DNA of 64,000 bases from Pseudomonas piscis (GCF_009380155.1 NZ_WHUV01000002.1:1054001-1118000), one strand, 5' to 3'; numbered from the stretch's first letter, positions 9,004 to 17,904 are shown. The notes: generated from the sequence alone by a model not told the origin. Made by a program: numbers and translations.

Positions 9004-10670
9004 CCCTGGGCCCGGCCTTTTCCGAACGGGCCCTGGTGCTAACGCCCCATGGCCGCGACAGCCAGCTGGCGCAGATGATGCTGGGCGAAGCCGGCGTCAG
9101 CAGCTTGATCATCCCGCATCTGGGTGCCCTGTGCGAAGAACTGGAGCAAGGCGCGGGGCTGGCGATCATCGCCGCCGAAGCCTTGCTGGGGGTCGACCTC
9201 GAGCCGTTGCTGCGCCATCTGGAGCAACAACCGGCCTGGTCGGACCTGCCCATTGTGTTGCTGACCCACCATGGCGGGCCGGAACAGAATCCGGCCGCCA
9301 GGTTCAGTACGCCGTTGGGCAATGTCAGCTTCCTCGAACGGCCGTTCCACCCCGCTACCCTGATCAGCCTGGTCAGTACCGCATTGCGTGGCCGGCGCCG
9401 CCAATACGAAGCCCGGGACCGGCTGATCGACCTGAGCCAGAGCGAGCTGCGCCTGCAACGCACCCTGGAAACCCTGGAACAGCAGGTGGAGGAACGCACC
9501 GCGCAGCTGCGGCACAACGAAGAGGCCCTGCGCCAGTCGCAGAAGATGGAAGCGGTCGGCCAGCTCACCGGCGGTATCGCCCATGACTTCAACAACATGC
9601 TCACCGGCATCATCGGCAGCCTGGAGCTGCTGCGCCGGCGCCTGGCCCGGGGCCGGACCGAGGACCTGGACAGCCTGATCGAACTCGGGGTGACCTCGGC
9701 CAACCGCGCCGCCGGCCTGACCCACCGCCTGCTGGCCTTCTCCCGGCGCCAATCGCTGGATGCCAAGCCCGTGGAGATGAATGCCCTGGTCAGCTCCATG
9801 GGCGAGCTGCTGCAACGCAGCCTCAGCGAGAACATCCGGCTGGAACTGCGCCTGTGCGAGCAGCTGTGGGTGGCCGAGGCCGACCCCAACCAGCTCGAGA
9901 GCGCCCTGCTCAACCTCGCGCTCAATGCCCGGGATGCCATGCCCAACGGTGGCCAGTTGCTGGTGGAGACCTGCAATCGCCAGCTGGACGCAGCCTTCAC
10001 TCAGGCCCACGACAACCTCGAACCTGGCGACTACGTGGTGCTGCGGGTCAGCGACAACGGCTGCGGCATGCCCGAAGCCATCCTCAATCGAGTATTCGAC
10101 CCCTTCTTCACCACCAAGCCCATCGGCCAGGGCACTGGCCTGGGGCTGTCGATGATCTATGGCTTCAGCAAGCAGTCCCACGGCCATGTGACCCTGGACA
10201 GTACCCAGGGCCAGGGCACCCAGGTCTGCCTGTACCTGCCGCGTTTTCGCGGTGACTCGGCCAGCGACGAACATCAGGTGGAGGAGCATGCGGTCGCCGC
10301 ACAAAACGGCGAGACGGTCTTGATCGTCGAGGACGACCCGGCGGTGCGGGTGCTGGTCAGTACCGTGCTGGGCGAGTTGGGCTACCACTTCCTCGAGGCC
10401 GGCGACGCCCAGGGCGCCATGCCGATTCTCGATTCACCACAGCGTATCGACCTCCTGGTCAGCGACGTGGGCCTGCCAGGCATGAACGGCCGGCAACTGG
10501 CGGAAATCGGGCGGCAATTGCGCCCACAGCTCAAGGTGCTGTTCATCACCGGCTACGCCGAGCATGCGGCGGTCCGGGGCGGTTTCCTCGACCCTGGCAT
10601 GCAGCTGATCACCAAGCCGTTCACCTTCGACCTGCTGACCACCAAGGTGCGGGAAATGCTCCGCGAGTGA
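9000..10670 (+). CDS. Hybrid histidine kinase / response regulator coupled to kaiC
   Basis: A soluble 556-aa hybrid kinase. Residues about 8-130 resemble a receiver fold (RALVLTPHGRDSQLAQ, then DLPIVLLTHHGG) but lack the acceptor Asp (GLAIIAAEALL), so this looks like a pseudo-receiver. A short coiled coil follows (about 145-180). HisKA carries the phospho-acceptor H195 in GGIAHDFNNML. HATPase_c spans about 300-420 with N-box LNLALNARDAMP and G-box GQGTGLGLSMIYG. A C-terminal receiver (about 440-555) has D489 in LLVSDVGLPGM. There are no transmembrane segments or PAS domain, so input must come from the pseudo-receiver or from the partner KaiC, whose stop it overlaps. Its stop faces the response regulator gene at 10678 convergently, with 7 bp between them. 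Confidence 0.92.
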   Translation: MTLGPAFSERALVLTPHGRDSQLAQMMLGEAGVSSLIIPHLGALCEELEQGAGLAIIAAEALLGVDLEPLLRHLEQQPAWSDLPIVLLTHHGGPEQNPAARFSTPLGNVSFLERPFHPATLISLVSTALRGRRRQYEARDRLIDLSQSELRLQRTLETLEQQVEERTAQLRHNEEALRQSQKMEAVGQLTGGIAHDFNNMLTGIIGSLELLRRRLARGRTEDLDSLIELGVTSANRAAGLTHRLLAFSRRQSLDAKPVEMNALVSSMGELLQRSLSENIRLELRLCEQLWVAEADPNQLESALLNLALNARDAMPNGGQLLVETCNRQLDAAFTQAHDNLEPGDYVVLRVSDNGCGMPEAILNRVFDPFFTTKPIGQGTGLGLSMIYGFSKQSHGHVTLDSTQGQGTQVCLYLPRFRGDSASDEHQVEEHAVAAQNGETVLIVEDDPAVRVLVSTVLGELGYHFLEAGDAQGAMPILDSPQRIDLLVSDVGLPGMNGRQLAEIGRQLRPQLKVLFITGYAEHAAVRGGFLDPGMQLITKPFTFDLLTTKVREMLRE

Positions 10671-10677
10671 GGCCGGT

Positions 10678-11055
10678 TCAGGCCAGCAGCTGCTGGATCT
10701 GCTCGTGCAGGCTATTGAGGTCGAACGGCTTGGCCAGGATCGGCGCCTTGCGGGTGATGGGGCTATCGCACTCGAGGATTTCGTTGGGATAACCACTGAT
10801 GAAGATCACCTTCAGGTCCGGGCGCAGCTTGACCGCGGGTTCGGCGATCATCACCCCGGTGATGCCACCCGGCAGCCGGTAATCGGTGACCATCAGGTCC
10901 AGGTTGGGCTTGGTGGCCAGGATCTCGAACGCCTGCTCGCCGTTCTCGGCCTGCAGCACCCGATACCCCAGGCCCGACAGGTAGTCGGCCAGCAGCATCA
11001 GGATCACCGGTTCATCTTCGACGATCAGTACGACGTCTTGTGCATCTTCACTCAT
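10678..11055 (-). CDS. Single-domain response regulator
   Basis: A stand-alone receiver of about 125 aa with no output domain. It has the acidic pocket VLIVEDEPVIL, the phospho-acceptor Asp in LMVTDYRLPGG, the Thr/Ser-equivalent VIFISGYP and the conserved Lys in ILAKPFDL. The ATG at 11055 (MSEDAQD) fits best; an in-frame start at 11076 adds seven residues. It lies 125 bp downstream of the REC-kinase gene on the same strand, so it may be the last gene of that operon, and it is convergent with the kaiC-linked kinase. It could relay phosphate from either hybrid kinase. Confidence 0.88.
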   Translation of the reverse strand: MSEDAQDVVLIVEDEPVILMLLADYLSGLGYRVLQAENGEQAFEILATKPNLDLMVTDYRLPGGITGVMIAEPAVKLRPDLKVIFISGYPNEILECDSPITRKAPILAKPFDLNSLHEQIQQLLA

Positions 11056-11180
11056 GGAAAACCTTTGTTCGGTCAATTACTGCAAGGAGCTGTTGGCGTT
11101 TGCCGACCTGCCCGCAGGCAAACGTCAGCAGCCACTGTACGACCATTGGCTCACGCAGAGGTTGCGTGGGCGTGACGCTT

Positions 11181-12389
11181 TTACGCACCAGTGGGCAATT
11201 CCACCTCCGCCAGGGGCAGCGCGACCCGGAACAGGGCGCCCTCGCCAATCCGGCTTTCGACGCTGATCGTGCCGCCGTGGGCAGTGACGATCTGCTCGGA
11301 AATGAACAGGCCCAGGCCCAGGCCCGCGGCCACATGGCTGGCGCTGACCCGCTCGAACTGCTGGAAGATGCGCCGCTGGTTGTCTTCGCTGATCCCGATC
11401 CCATGGTCCCTGACCTCGACCCGGGCCTCTCCCGCGTGACAGTAGACCCGCACCTGGATGGGGCTCTTGGCACCATAGCGCAGGGCGTTGGTCAGCAAGT
11501 TGGAAACCACCTGCTCGATACGGAACTCGTCCCAGTTGCCTTCCACCGGCGCCTCGGCATCCAGGCTCAGGGTGGACTGCGCCGCCTCCACCTGGGGCGC
11601 GAAGTTTTCCACCAGGCCCCGCACCAACTGCACCAGGTCGAAACGTGACGGGCGGATCGACAACTTGCCGGTACGAATTCGCGAGATATCCAGCATGTCC
11701 TCGATCAGGCGGATCAGGCTCTTGATCTGCCGTTCGTCGCGATCGACCATGGCGTGCATCTTGTCCAGGCTGAAGGCCGCGGCATTGTCCCGGGCCAGGT
11801 GCATCTTGCGCAGCTGGGTCTCGAGGATCAGGCCATTGAGCGGGGTACGCACTTCGTGGGCGACGATCGACATGAAGTCATCGCGCATGCGCACGGCCTG
11901 TTCCAACTCGTTCTGGGTGGACTGCAATTGCCTGAGCAGGGCCTCCTGCTCGCGCCGGCTCTGCTCCAGGGCCTCGACCTGCTGCTTCATGGCCTTGCTC
12001 TGGCGGTACAGGTCGACGAACACGTTGACCTTGCTCTTGACCGCGTGGATGTCCAGGGGCTTGTGCAGGAAGTCCACCGCCCCGCTCTCGTAGCCCTTGA
12101 AGGCATAGTTGAGCTCGCGCCCGGCGGCACTGACGAAGATGATGGGGATGTTCTTGGTCTTCTCGGTGCCGCGCATCAGTTCCGCCAGCTCGAAGCCGTT
12201 CATGCCCGGCATCTGCACATCGAGGATGGCCATGGCGAACTCATGCTGGAGCAACAGCGACAAGGCTTCGTCGGCCGACAGCGCCTTGTACACCTGGCGG
12301 TCCTCGCGCTTGATCAGCGCCTCCAGGGCCAGCAGGTTTTCCGGCAGATCGTCGACGATCAGCAACTTGGCTTGGATATTACTTAACAT
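11181..12389 (-). CDS. REC-HisKA-HATPase response-regulator/histidine kinase
   Basis: 402 aa, cytosolic. An N-terminal receiver (about 5-125) has D57 in MAILDVQMPGMNG and the Lys of DFLHKPLD. A coiled-coil linker (about 125-165) leads into HisKA with H178 in SIVAHEVRTPLN. HATPase_c (about 280-395) has N-box VVSNLLTNALRYG and G-box AAGLGLGLFISEQIV. This input-receiver-plus-kinase layout fits a phosphorelay intermediate that receives phosphate from an upstream hybrid kinase and signals onward. Its ATG overlaps the cheB stop by 7 nt (ATGTTAA), so the two are translationally coupled. Confidence 0.9.
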   Translation of the reverse strand: MLSNIQAKLLIVDDLPENLLALEALIKREDRQVYKALSADEALSLLLQHEFAMAILDVQMPGMNGFELAELMRGTEKTKNIPIIFVSAAGRELNYAFKGYESGAVDFLHKPLDIHAVKSKVNVFVDLYRQSKAMKQQVEALEQSRREQEALLRQLQSTQNELEQAVRMRDDFMSIVAHEVRTPLNGLILETQLRKMHLARDNAAAFSLDKMHAMVDRDERQIKSLIRLIEDMLDISRIRTGKLSIRPSRFDLVQLVRGLVENFAPQVEAAQSTLSLDAEAPVEGNWDEFRIEQVVSNLLTNALRYGAKSPIQVRVYCHAGEARVEVRDHGIGISEDNQRRIFQQFERVSASHVAAGLGLGLFISEQIVTAHGGTISVESRIGEGALFRVALPLAEVELPTGA

Positions 12390-12988
12390 GCGATTGGTTC
12401 CAGCTCGGCCAGCAGCAAGCTGATACCGCGCAAAGGGAGGATATGGTCCGGCTGGTGCAGGGCCAGTGCAGCATCGGGCATGGTCGAGACATGGGCCTCG
12501 TCGGGGTCCTGGACGATGGTCAGGCCGCCCTGGCGCTTGACCTCGGCCAGCCCGGCGGCCCCGTCCTGGTTGGCCCCGGTCAGCAGCACGGCGGCCAGGT
12601 GCTCGCCATAGGCATCGGCGGCGGACTCGAACAGGTAGTCGATGGATGGACGCGAATGGTGGATCCGCTCCTCCTGGCTCAGGGACAGGCTGCGGTCCTG
12701 CTCCACCGACAGGTGGTAGCCGGGGGCCGCGAAATACAGGGTGCCCGGCACGATCTGTTCCTTGTCGTCGGCTTCCTTGACTCGCAACGACAGGCGCCGG
12801 TCGAACACTTCGGCCAGTTGGCTGCGGCGCTCATCGGGCAGGTGCAGGACCACGATCACCGGCAGGCGAAACCCGCGACCCAAGCCGCCGAACAGGCTGA
12901 GCAAGGCTTCGACGCCGCCAGCGGAAGCTCCCACCACCACGGCCTCGATCTGTGGCCGGGGATTGGTACTGCGGATGTCCTGGCTCAT
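12383..12988 (-). CDS. cheB: CheB-type methylesterase lacking a receiver domain
   Basis: About 201 aa covering only the CheB catalytic domain. The nucleophile is in VVGASAGGVEAL, the His is in VVLHLPDER, and the C-terminal signature GANQDGAAGL (family GMGxDGA) contains the catalytic Asp. Canonical CheB is about 350 aa with an N-terminal receiver that gates the esterase; that half is absent, so activity must be controlled otherwise. The ATG at 12988 overlaps the cheR stop (ATGA). Family role: removal of methyl groups from, or deamidation of, chemoreceptor glutamates. No methyl-accepting protein gene is present in the window. Confidence 0.92.
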   Translation of the reverse strand: MSQDIRSTNPRPQIEAVVVGASAGGVEALLSLFGGLGRGFRLPVIVVLHLPDERRSQLAEVFDRRLSLRVKEADDKEQIVPGTLYFAAPGYHLSVEQDRSLSLSQEERIHHSRPSIDYLFESAADAYGEHLAAVLLTGANQDGAAGLAEVKRQGGLTIVQDPDEAHVSTMPDAALALHQPDHILPLRGISLLLAELEPIAC

Positions 12989-13800
12989 GACTTGCGGTAG
13001 ATCCGTTCTTGTTTGACCAAGGGTTCGAAATGCTTGGCATAGGCGGAGAAGTCCAGGGTCTCCTTGCTGCCCAGCACCAGGAAACCACGGTGGCAAAGGG
13101 ACTCATGAAACAGCCCGAAGGCCCGATCCTGAAGCTTTTTATTGAAATAAATCAATACGTTACGGCAAGAAATCAAATGCGTCTCGGAAAATACGCTGTC
13201 GGTGGCCAGGCTGTGGTCGGCGAAGGTCACGTTCTCGCGCAGGCTCTTGTCGAAGATCGCGTAGTCGTAGGCCGCGGTGTAGTAGTCGGCGAATGAACGC
13301 TTGCCGCCGGCACGCTGGTAGTTGTGGGTATAGGCCCGCACGTTCTCCAGGGAGAAGATGCCCTGCTTGGCCTTTTCCAGGGAGCTGGGGTTGATGTCCG
13401 TGGCATAGATGATGGTGCGCTCCAGCAGCCCCTCCTCGCGCAACAGGATGGCCATGGAGTAGACCTCCTCACCGGTGCTGCACCCGGCGATCCAGATCTT
13501 CAGCGACGGATAGGTCCTGAGCAGCGGCACCACTTCCTGGCGGATGGCCAGGAAATGCGAGGGGTCGCGAAACATCTCGCTGACCGGGATGGTCAGGAAC
13601 TGCAGCAACTGCATGAACGCGGTCGGGTCGTGCAGGACCCGTTCCTGCAAGGCGGAAATGGTCTTGCAGTCGAACTGGCGCAAGGCATGTTGCACCCGGC
13701 GCTTGATCGAGGCGCCGGAGTAATCGCGAAAGTCGTAGCTGTATTTGAGGTAGATAGCTTCGATCAACAGACGCAGTTCGATCTCGGTATTGCGCTCCAC
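12985..13800 (-). CDS. cheR: CheR-type protein-glutamate methyltransferase
   Basis: About 271 aa from a GTG start at 13800 (protein start VERNTEIELRLLIEAIYLK), which shares one base with the stop of the upstream kinase gene. An N-terminal helical CheR domain contains DFRDYSGASIKRRVQ. The SAM-binding methyltransferase domain contains KIWIAGCSTGEEVYSMAILL and ATDINPSSLEKA, and the C-terminal motif is LISCRNVLIYFNK. The family transfers methyl groups from SAM to receptor glutamates. There is no C-terminal TPR extension. It sits between a giant hybrid kinase and cheB, with no cheA, cheW or MCP. An in-frame start upstream would run back into the kinase gene. Confidence 0.93.
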   Translation of the reverse strand: MERNTEIELRLLIEAIYLKYSYDFRDYSGASIKRRVQHALRQFDCKTISALQERVLHDPTAFMQLLQFLTIPVSEMFRDPSHFLAIRQEVVPLLRTYPSLKIWIAGCSTGEEVYSMAILLREEGLLERTIIYATDINPSSLEKAKQGIFSLENVRAYTHNYQRAGGKRSFADYYTAAYDYAIFDKSLRENVTFADHSLATDSVFSETHLISCRNVLIYFNKKLQDRAFGLFHESLCHRGFLVLGSKETLDFSAYAKHFEPLVKQERIYRKS

Positions 13801-16800
13801 TAAATTCTTTCCATCTTGGGTAGCCACACGCGGATAAGTGAAAACAACCGGTCGAGATCGATGGGCTTGGCCAGGTAGTCGTTGGCGCCGGCCTGCAGGC
13901 AACGCTCCTGGTCGTCCTTCATGGCCTTGGCGGTGACGGCGATGATCGGCAGCTTGCGCCAGCGCGGATCCTTGCGGATCTGCGCCGTGGCCTCGAAACC
14001 GTCCATCTCCGGCATCATCACGTCCATCAGTACCAAATCGATATCCTCGACCTCGTTGAGCCTTGCGATGGCTTCCAGGCCGTTACGGCCGATCACCACC
14101 ACCGCGCCCTTGTGTTCCAGGGCGCTGGTCAGGGCGAAGATGTTGCGCACGTCATCGTCCACCAGGAGGATCTTGCGCCCCTCGAACACCTTGTCGCGGC
14201 TGCGGGCGGTCTTGAGCATCTTCTGCCGTTCATGGGACAACTGGGATTCGACTTTGTGCAGAAAAAGCGTCACTTCGTCCAGCAGGCGCTCCGGTGAACG
14301 CGCGCCCTTGATGATGATCGAGCGCGAATACTTGCGCAGCTCGGCCTCTTCGTCGCGGGTCAGGTTGCGCCCGGTGTAGACGATCACCGGCGGGAAGGAA
14401 CAGATGTCCTCGGTGGACATGCGCTTGAGCAGGTCGTTGCCCAGCATGTCCGGCAGCTTGAGGTCGATGACCATGCAGTCGTAGATGTTCTCGCGCAGCA
14501 GCTCCAGGGCGTCCTGGGCCAGGCCCACGGCGGTGATCTCGATATCGTCGTCGCCGATCAGCCGGGCGATGCTGTCGCGCTGCAGGTCGTCGTCCTCCAC
14601 CAGCAGCACGCGCTTGACCTTCTGGGTCAGCTTGGCCTCCAGGCGGGCGAACACGTCCTTGAGCTCCTCGCGGGTGGTGGGCTTGACCGCATAGCCCACG
14701 GCGCCCATGTGCATCGCCGCCTCCACCCGGTCTTCGACCGAGATCACGTGCACCGGGATGTGCCGGGTCTGCGGATGCTCCTTGAGCCGCTGCAGCACGG
14801 TCAGGCCGGAATGGTCGGGCAGGCGCATGTCCAGAAGGATCGCGTCGGGGATGAACTGCGTGGCCAGGCCGTAGCCTTCGTCTGCGCCGTGGGCCACCAG
14901 GCACTGGTAGCCCAGCTCGTGGGCCAGGTCGAAGAGGATATGGGCGAAGTTGGCTTCATCCTCCACCACCAGGATGCTGCGGCCGCTGAACGGCGCCTTG
15001 TCCCGGTCGTCGGCGAAACGCGGGATCGGGGCAAGCTCCACCGCCACCTCCGGCATCGCTTGCGGCGGTTGTGCCACGGCCACCGGCGCAATGGCAGCAG
15101 GTTCCGCCGGGAGCACCGGCGACTCGGCATCGTAGTGCTCCGGCAACACCAGGGTGAAGATGCTGCCGCGCCCCGGCTCGCTGCTGACGCTGATGGAGCC
15201 CCCCAGCAGGTTGGCCAGGTCGCGGGAAATGGACAGGCCCAGGCCGGTGCCGCCATAACGCCGGTTGGTGGTGCCATCGGCCTGGCGGAAGGCTTCGAAG
15301 ATGCTTTCCTGCTGGTCCTGGGCGATGCCGATCCCGGAGTCCTGCACGGCGAAGGCGATCCCGGCACCGGGGTGGGCGGACACCGTCAGGCTGACCTGGC
15401 CCTGCTCGGTGAACTTGACGGCGTTGGACAGCAGGTTCTTGAGCACCTGCTCGACCCGCTGGCGATCGGTGAACAGCGTCTGCGGCGCCCCGGGTTGCAA
15501 CTCGACGCGAAACTCCAGGCCTTTTTCCGCCGTCAGTGGCTGGAACAGGTTGCTCAAGCCCTCCACCAGGCGCGATACGCTGGCGTTCTCCGGGCGGACC
15601 TCGAGCTTGCCGGCCTCGACCTTGGAGATGTCCAGGATGTCGTTGATCAGGTTCAGCAGGTCGTTGCCTGCGGAATAGATCGACTCGGCGAACTTGACCT
15701 GCTCCTCGCTGAGGTTTTCCTGGGCGTTCTCGGCCAGGAGCTTGGCCAGGATCAGCGAACTGTTGAGCGGCGTGCGCAGCTCGTGGGACATGTTGGCAAG
15801 GAACTCGGACTTGTATTTGCTCGAGCGCTGCAGCTCTTCGGCGCGCTCCTGCAGCTCGATCTGCGCATCGTTGAGCTCGCTGTTCTTGCGGTCCATGGCG
15901 TCGCGCTGCTCGGACAGCACCTGGGCCTGCTCCGCCAACTGTTCGTTGGTCTGCTCCAGCTCCACTTGCTGGGTTTCCAGGTGCGCCTGGGACTCCTTGA
16001 GAATCCGCGACTGTTCTTCCAGTTCCTCGTTGGCGGTCTTGAGCTCTTCCTGCTGGACCTGCAGCTCTTCGTTGAGCTGCTGGGTCTCGGCCAGCACTTC
16101 CTGCAAGCGCTGGCGATAGCGCGCCGCCTCGATGGAGGTGCCGATGTTGCCGGCGATCAGTTCCAGGAACTCGATATCGCGCTCGCCCAGCTCACGCAGG
16201 AAGCCCAGCTCGACCACCCCGTTGACCCGCCCGTCATCATGGGTCGGCACCACCAGCACGCTGCGGGGCAGGCCCTCGCCCAGGCCGGAGCTGACCTTGA
16301 AGTAATCGACCGGCACCTCGTCCAGGCGAATCACCCGCTTGTGCTGGGCCGCCTGGCCCACCAGGCCTTCGTCGCTGTACAACGCCTGGCCCTGGTCCTC
16401 CTGCTCGCGGGAAAAGCCATAGGCGGCCACGCGTTTGAGACCGCCGTGCTCCTCGCGCACATACAAGGCCGCCACCGCCGTCCCCAGGTACTGGGCGCAG
16501 AACTGCAAGACGTTGCGCCCCAGCAGGTTCAGGCTCAGTTGCCCCAGCATCTGTTCGGCCAGTTCGGTCTGGCCGCTGCGCAACCAGGCCTGGCGCTCCA
16601 GGCTGCGGGCACTGCGCAGTTCGGCCTCGAGGTTGTCGCTGTAGCTGCGCGACAGGGACAACAGGTCACGGCGCCCGACATAGGCCAGCAAGCCGCTGAT
16701 GCCCACCACGAACAGCAGGTACAGGGCAACGCTGAAAATCGTGGTACGGCTGACGTTTTCATTACGCTGCTGGCGCAGTTGCTGCTCCATGGCCACCGCG

Positions 16801-17291
16801 TCGTCGTATTCCTTGCGGACCTCGTCGGTCAGGCGCTTGCCGCGCCCGGCCTGCACCGCCTCGCGGTAGTCGCCGTTCTTGCGGCGCAGCTCGATCATGC
16901 CCTGGGCATAGTTGTTCCATTCCAGTTGCAGGGCCTCGATGCGCCGGATCCGGTCCACCTGCTGCGGGTTGTCCGCCACCAGTTCCTGCAAGCCGCGCAG
17001 CTCGCTGATGATGCGCGGCTTGGCCACTTCGTAGGGATCGAGGAAATGTTCGTTGCCGGTGATCAGGAAACCGCGCATGCCGGTTTCCAGGTCGATGGTC
17101 AGGCGCGCGGCCTCGTTGAAGTTGTTGATCACCCGGTCGGTGTGCTGCACCCACTGGATCACCGACAACAGGTAGGTGATCAAGGACACGAAAAACACCG
17201 CACTGAGTACGCCCACGCCAAGCGGCAGGCTGATGTTGCGGGTCAGCAGCTTGCGAAAACTCTGTTCATCAACCGAGGACGGACGAATCAT
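13800..17291 (-). CDS. Giant CHASE3-GAF hybrid histidine kinase with three receivers
   Basis: 1163 aa from ATG 17291 (MIRPSSVDEQ). TM1 is at about 22-44. A periplasmic CHASE3 domain (about 45-180) carries the typical AARLTIDLETGMRGFLITGN. TM2 is at about 185-207 and a GAF domain at about 250-395. A long Glu/Gln-rich coiled coil (about 400-490) precedes HisKA with H503 in ANMSHELRTPLNSS. HATPase_c is at about 610-725. Three C-terminal receivers have acceptor Asp residues in LLDMRLPDHSG, MVIDLKLPDML and LVLMDVMMPEMDG (D1090). It is the first gene of the kinase-cheR-cheB-kinase operon. CHASE3 senses unknown extracytoplasmic cues. The coding start 18 codons upstream of MIRPSS is disfavoured because it delays the TM1 anchor. 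Confidence 0.93.
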   Translation of the reverse strand: MIRPSSVDEQSFRKLLTRNISLPLGVGVLSAVFFVSLITYLLSVIQWVQHTDRVINNFNEAARLTIDLETGMRGFLITGNEHFLDPYEVAKPRIISELRGLQELVADNPQQVDRIRRIEALQLEWNNYAQGMIELRRKNGDYREAVQAGRGKRLTDEVRKEYDDAVAMEQQLRQQRNENVSRTTIFSVALYLLFVVGISGLLAYVGRRDLLSLSRSYSDNLEAELRSARSLERQAWLRSGQTELAEQMLGQLSLNLLGRNVLQFCAQYLGTAVAALYVREEHGGLKRVAAYGFSREQEDQGQALYSDEGLVGQAAQHKRVIRLDEVPVDYFKVSSGLGEGLPRSVLVVPTHDDGRVNGVVELGFLRELGERDIEFLELIAGNIGTSIEAARYRQRLQEVLAETQQLNEELQVQQEELKTANEELEEQSRILKESQAHLETQQVELEQTNEQLAEQAQVLSEQRDAMDRKNSELNDAQIELQERAEELQRSSKYKSEFLANMSHELRTPLNSSLILAKLLAENAQENLSEEQVKFAESIYSAGNDLLNLINDILDISKVEAGKLEVRPENASVSRLVEGLSNLFQPLTAEKGLEFRVELQPGAPQTLFTDRQRVEQVLKNLLSNAVKFTEQGQVSLTVSAHPGAGIAFAVQDSGIGIAQDQQESIFEAFRQADGTTNRRYGGTGLGLSISRDLANLLGGSISVSSEPGRGSIFTLVLPEHYDAESPVLPAEPAAIAPVAVAQPPQAMPEVAVELAPIPRFADDRDKAPFSGRSILVVEDEANFAHILFDLAHELGYQCLVAHGADEGYGLATQFIPDAILLDMRLPDHSGLTVLQRLKEHPQTRHIPVHVISVEDRVEAAMHMGAVGYAVKPTTREELKDVFARLEAKLTQKVKRVLLVEDDDLQRDSIARLIGDDDIEITAVGLAQDALELLRENIYDCMVIDLKLPDMLGNDLLKRMSTEDICSFPPVIVYTGRNLTRDEEAELRKYSRSIIIKGARSPERLLDEVTLFLHKVESQLSHERQKMLKTARSRDKVFEGRKILLVDDDVRNIFALTSALEHKGAVVVIGRNGLEAIARLNEVEDIDLVLMDVMMPEMDGFEATAQIRKDPRWRKLPIIAVTAKAMKDDQERCLQAGANDYLAKPIDLDRLFSLIRVWLPKMERI

Positions 17292-17544
17292 TGGATGGAC
17301 CTTGGCACTGGTGAAAGGAAGGAAGTTTGCCCCACATTCGGCCATCGCAGCTATTTTTTATAACCTGCATGCCGGTAATCTGGGATTTGCCCTGCCGTAG
17401 CACAATAGAAGCGGTTATTCTTGCCGGCACTTGTACAAGTGATTTTTTTTGTACAGCTTCGGGAACTTGTGACCTCGCGCCATTTACTGATGCACAGGGC
17501 CGCCTGCTGCGGTTCCACCGAATCCAACCCTTGAGAGTGCCCCT
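17292..17544. promoter_or_regulatory. Divergent intergenic region with a 12-bp palindrome
   Basis: This 253-bp gap separates the giant kinase (-) from a response regulator (+). It is much more AT-rich than its surroundings. It contains the perfect palindrome ACTTGTACAAGT (17429-17440), followed 12 bp later by a second TTGTAC at 17449-17454 after a run of eight T. This is a plausible operator for one or both genes. I cannot name the regulator, and no sigma-54 promoter is evident. Confidence 0.4.
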
Positions 17545-17904
17545 ATGCCCGCTAGTGCCCCCACCATCCTAGTCGTCGAAGACGATGCCATCGTGCGCAT
17601 GCTGATCGTCGACGTCCTCGAAGAACTGGAATTTTCGGTGCTCGAGGCCGATGGCAGTGAGGCGGCGCTGGAACGCTTGCAGAACCAGGAGCAAGCCATC
17701 GACTTGCTGATGACCGATGTCGGCCTGCCGGGCATGAACGGCAGGGAGCTGGCCGAGCGCGCACTGTTGCTGCGTCCCCGGTTACCGGTGCTGTTCGCCA
17801 GCGGTTATGCCGAGTCCATCGACGTACCCGGCGGCATGGCGGTGATCGGCAAGCCGTTCTCCATCGAGCAACTGCGCGACAAGGTGCGCAGCATCCTCGG
17901 CTGA
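17545..17904 (+). CDS. Single-domain response regulator
   Basis: A 119-aa stand-alone receiver domain. It has the acidic pair in ILVVEDDAIVRML, phospho-acceptor D58 in LLMTDVGLPGMNG, the switch Ser in LFASGYAES and the conserved Lys in VIGKPFSIEQL. There is no output domain. The sequence resembles the C-terminal receiver of the kaiC-linked kinase (VSDVGLPGMNG and a Gly-Tyr-Ala-Glu switch region). It diverges from the giant hybrid kinase across a 253-bp region, so it is probably part of the same signalling island. Confidence 0.9.
   Translation: MPASAPTILVVEDDAIVRMLIVDVLEELEFSVLEADGSEAALERLQNQEQAIDLLMTDVGLPGMNGRELAERALLLRPRLPVLFASGYAESIDVPGGMAVIGKPFSIEQLRDKVRSILG

Noticed and set aside
14709..17363. 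Open frame of 884 codons on the + strand opposite the giant hybrid kinase
   Set aside because: It is antisense to a well-supported kinase with all domains intact. Its composition (Gln, His, Leu, Gly-rich) is the usual shadow of high-GC coding DNA, and no domain is recognisable.
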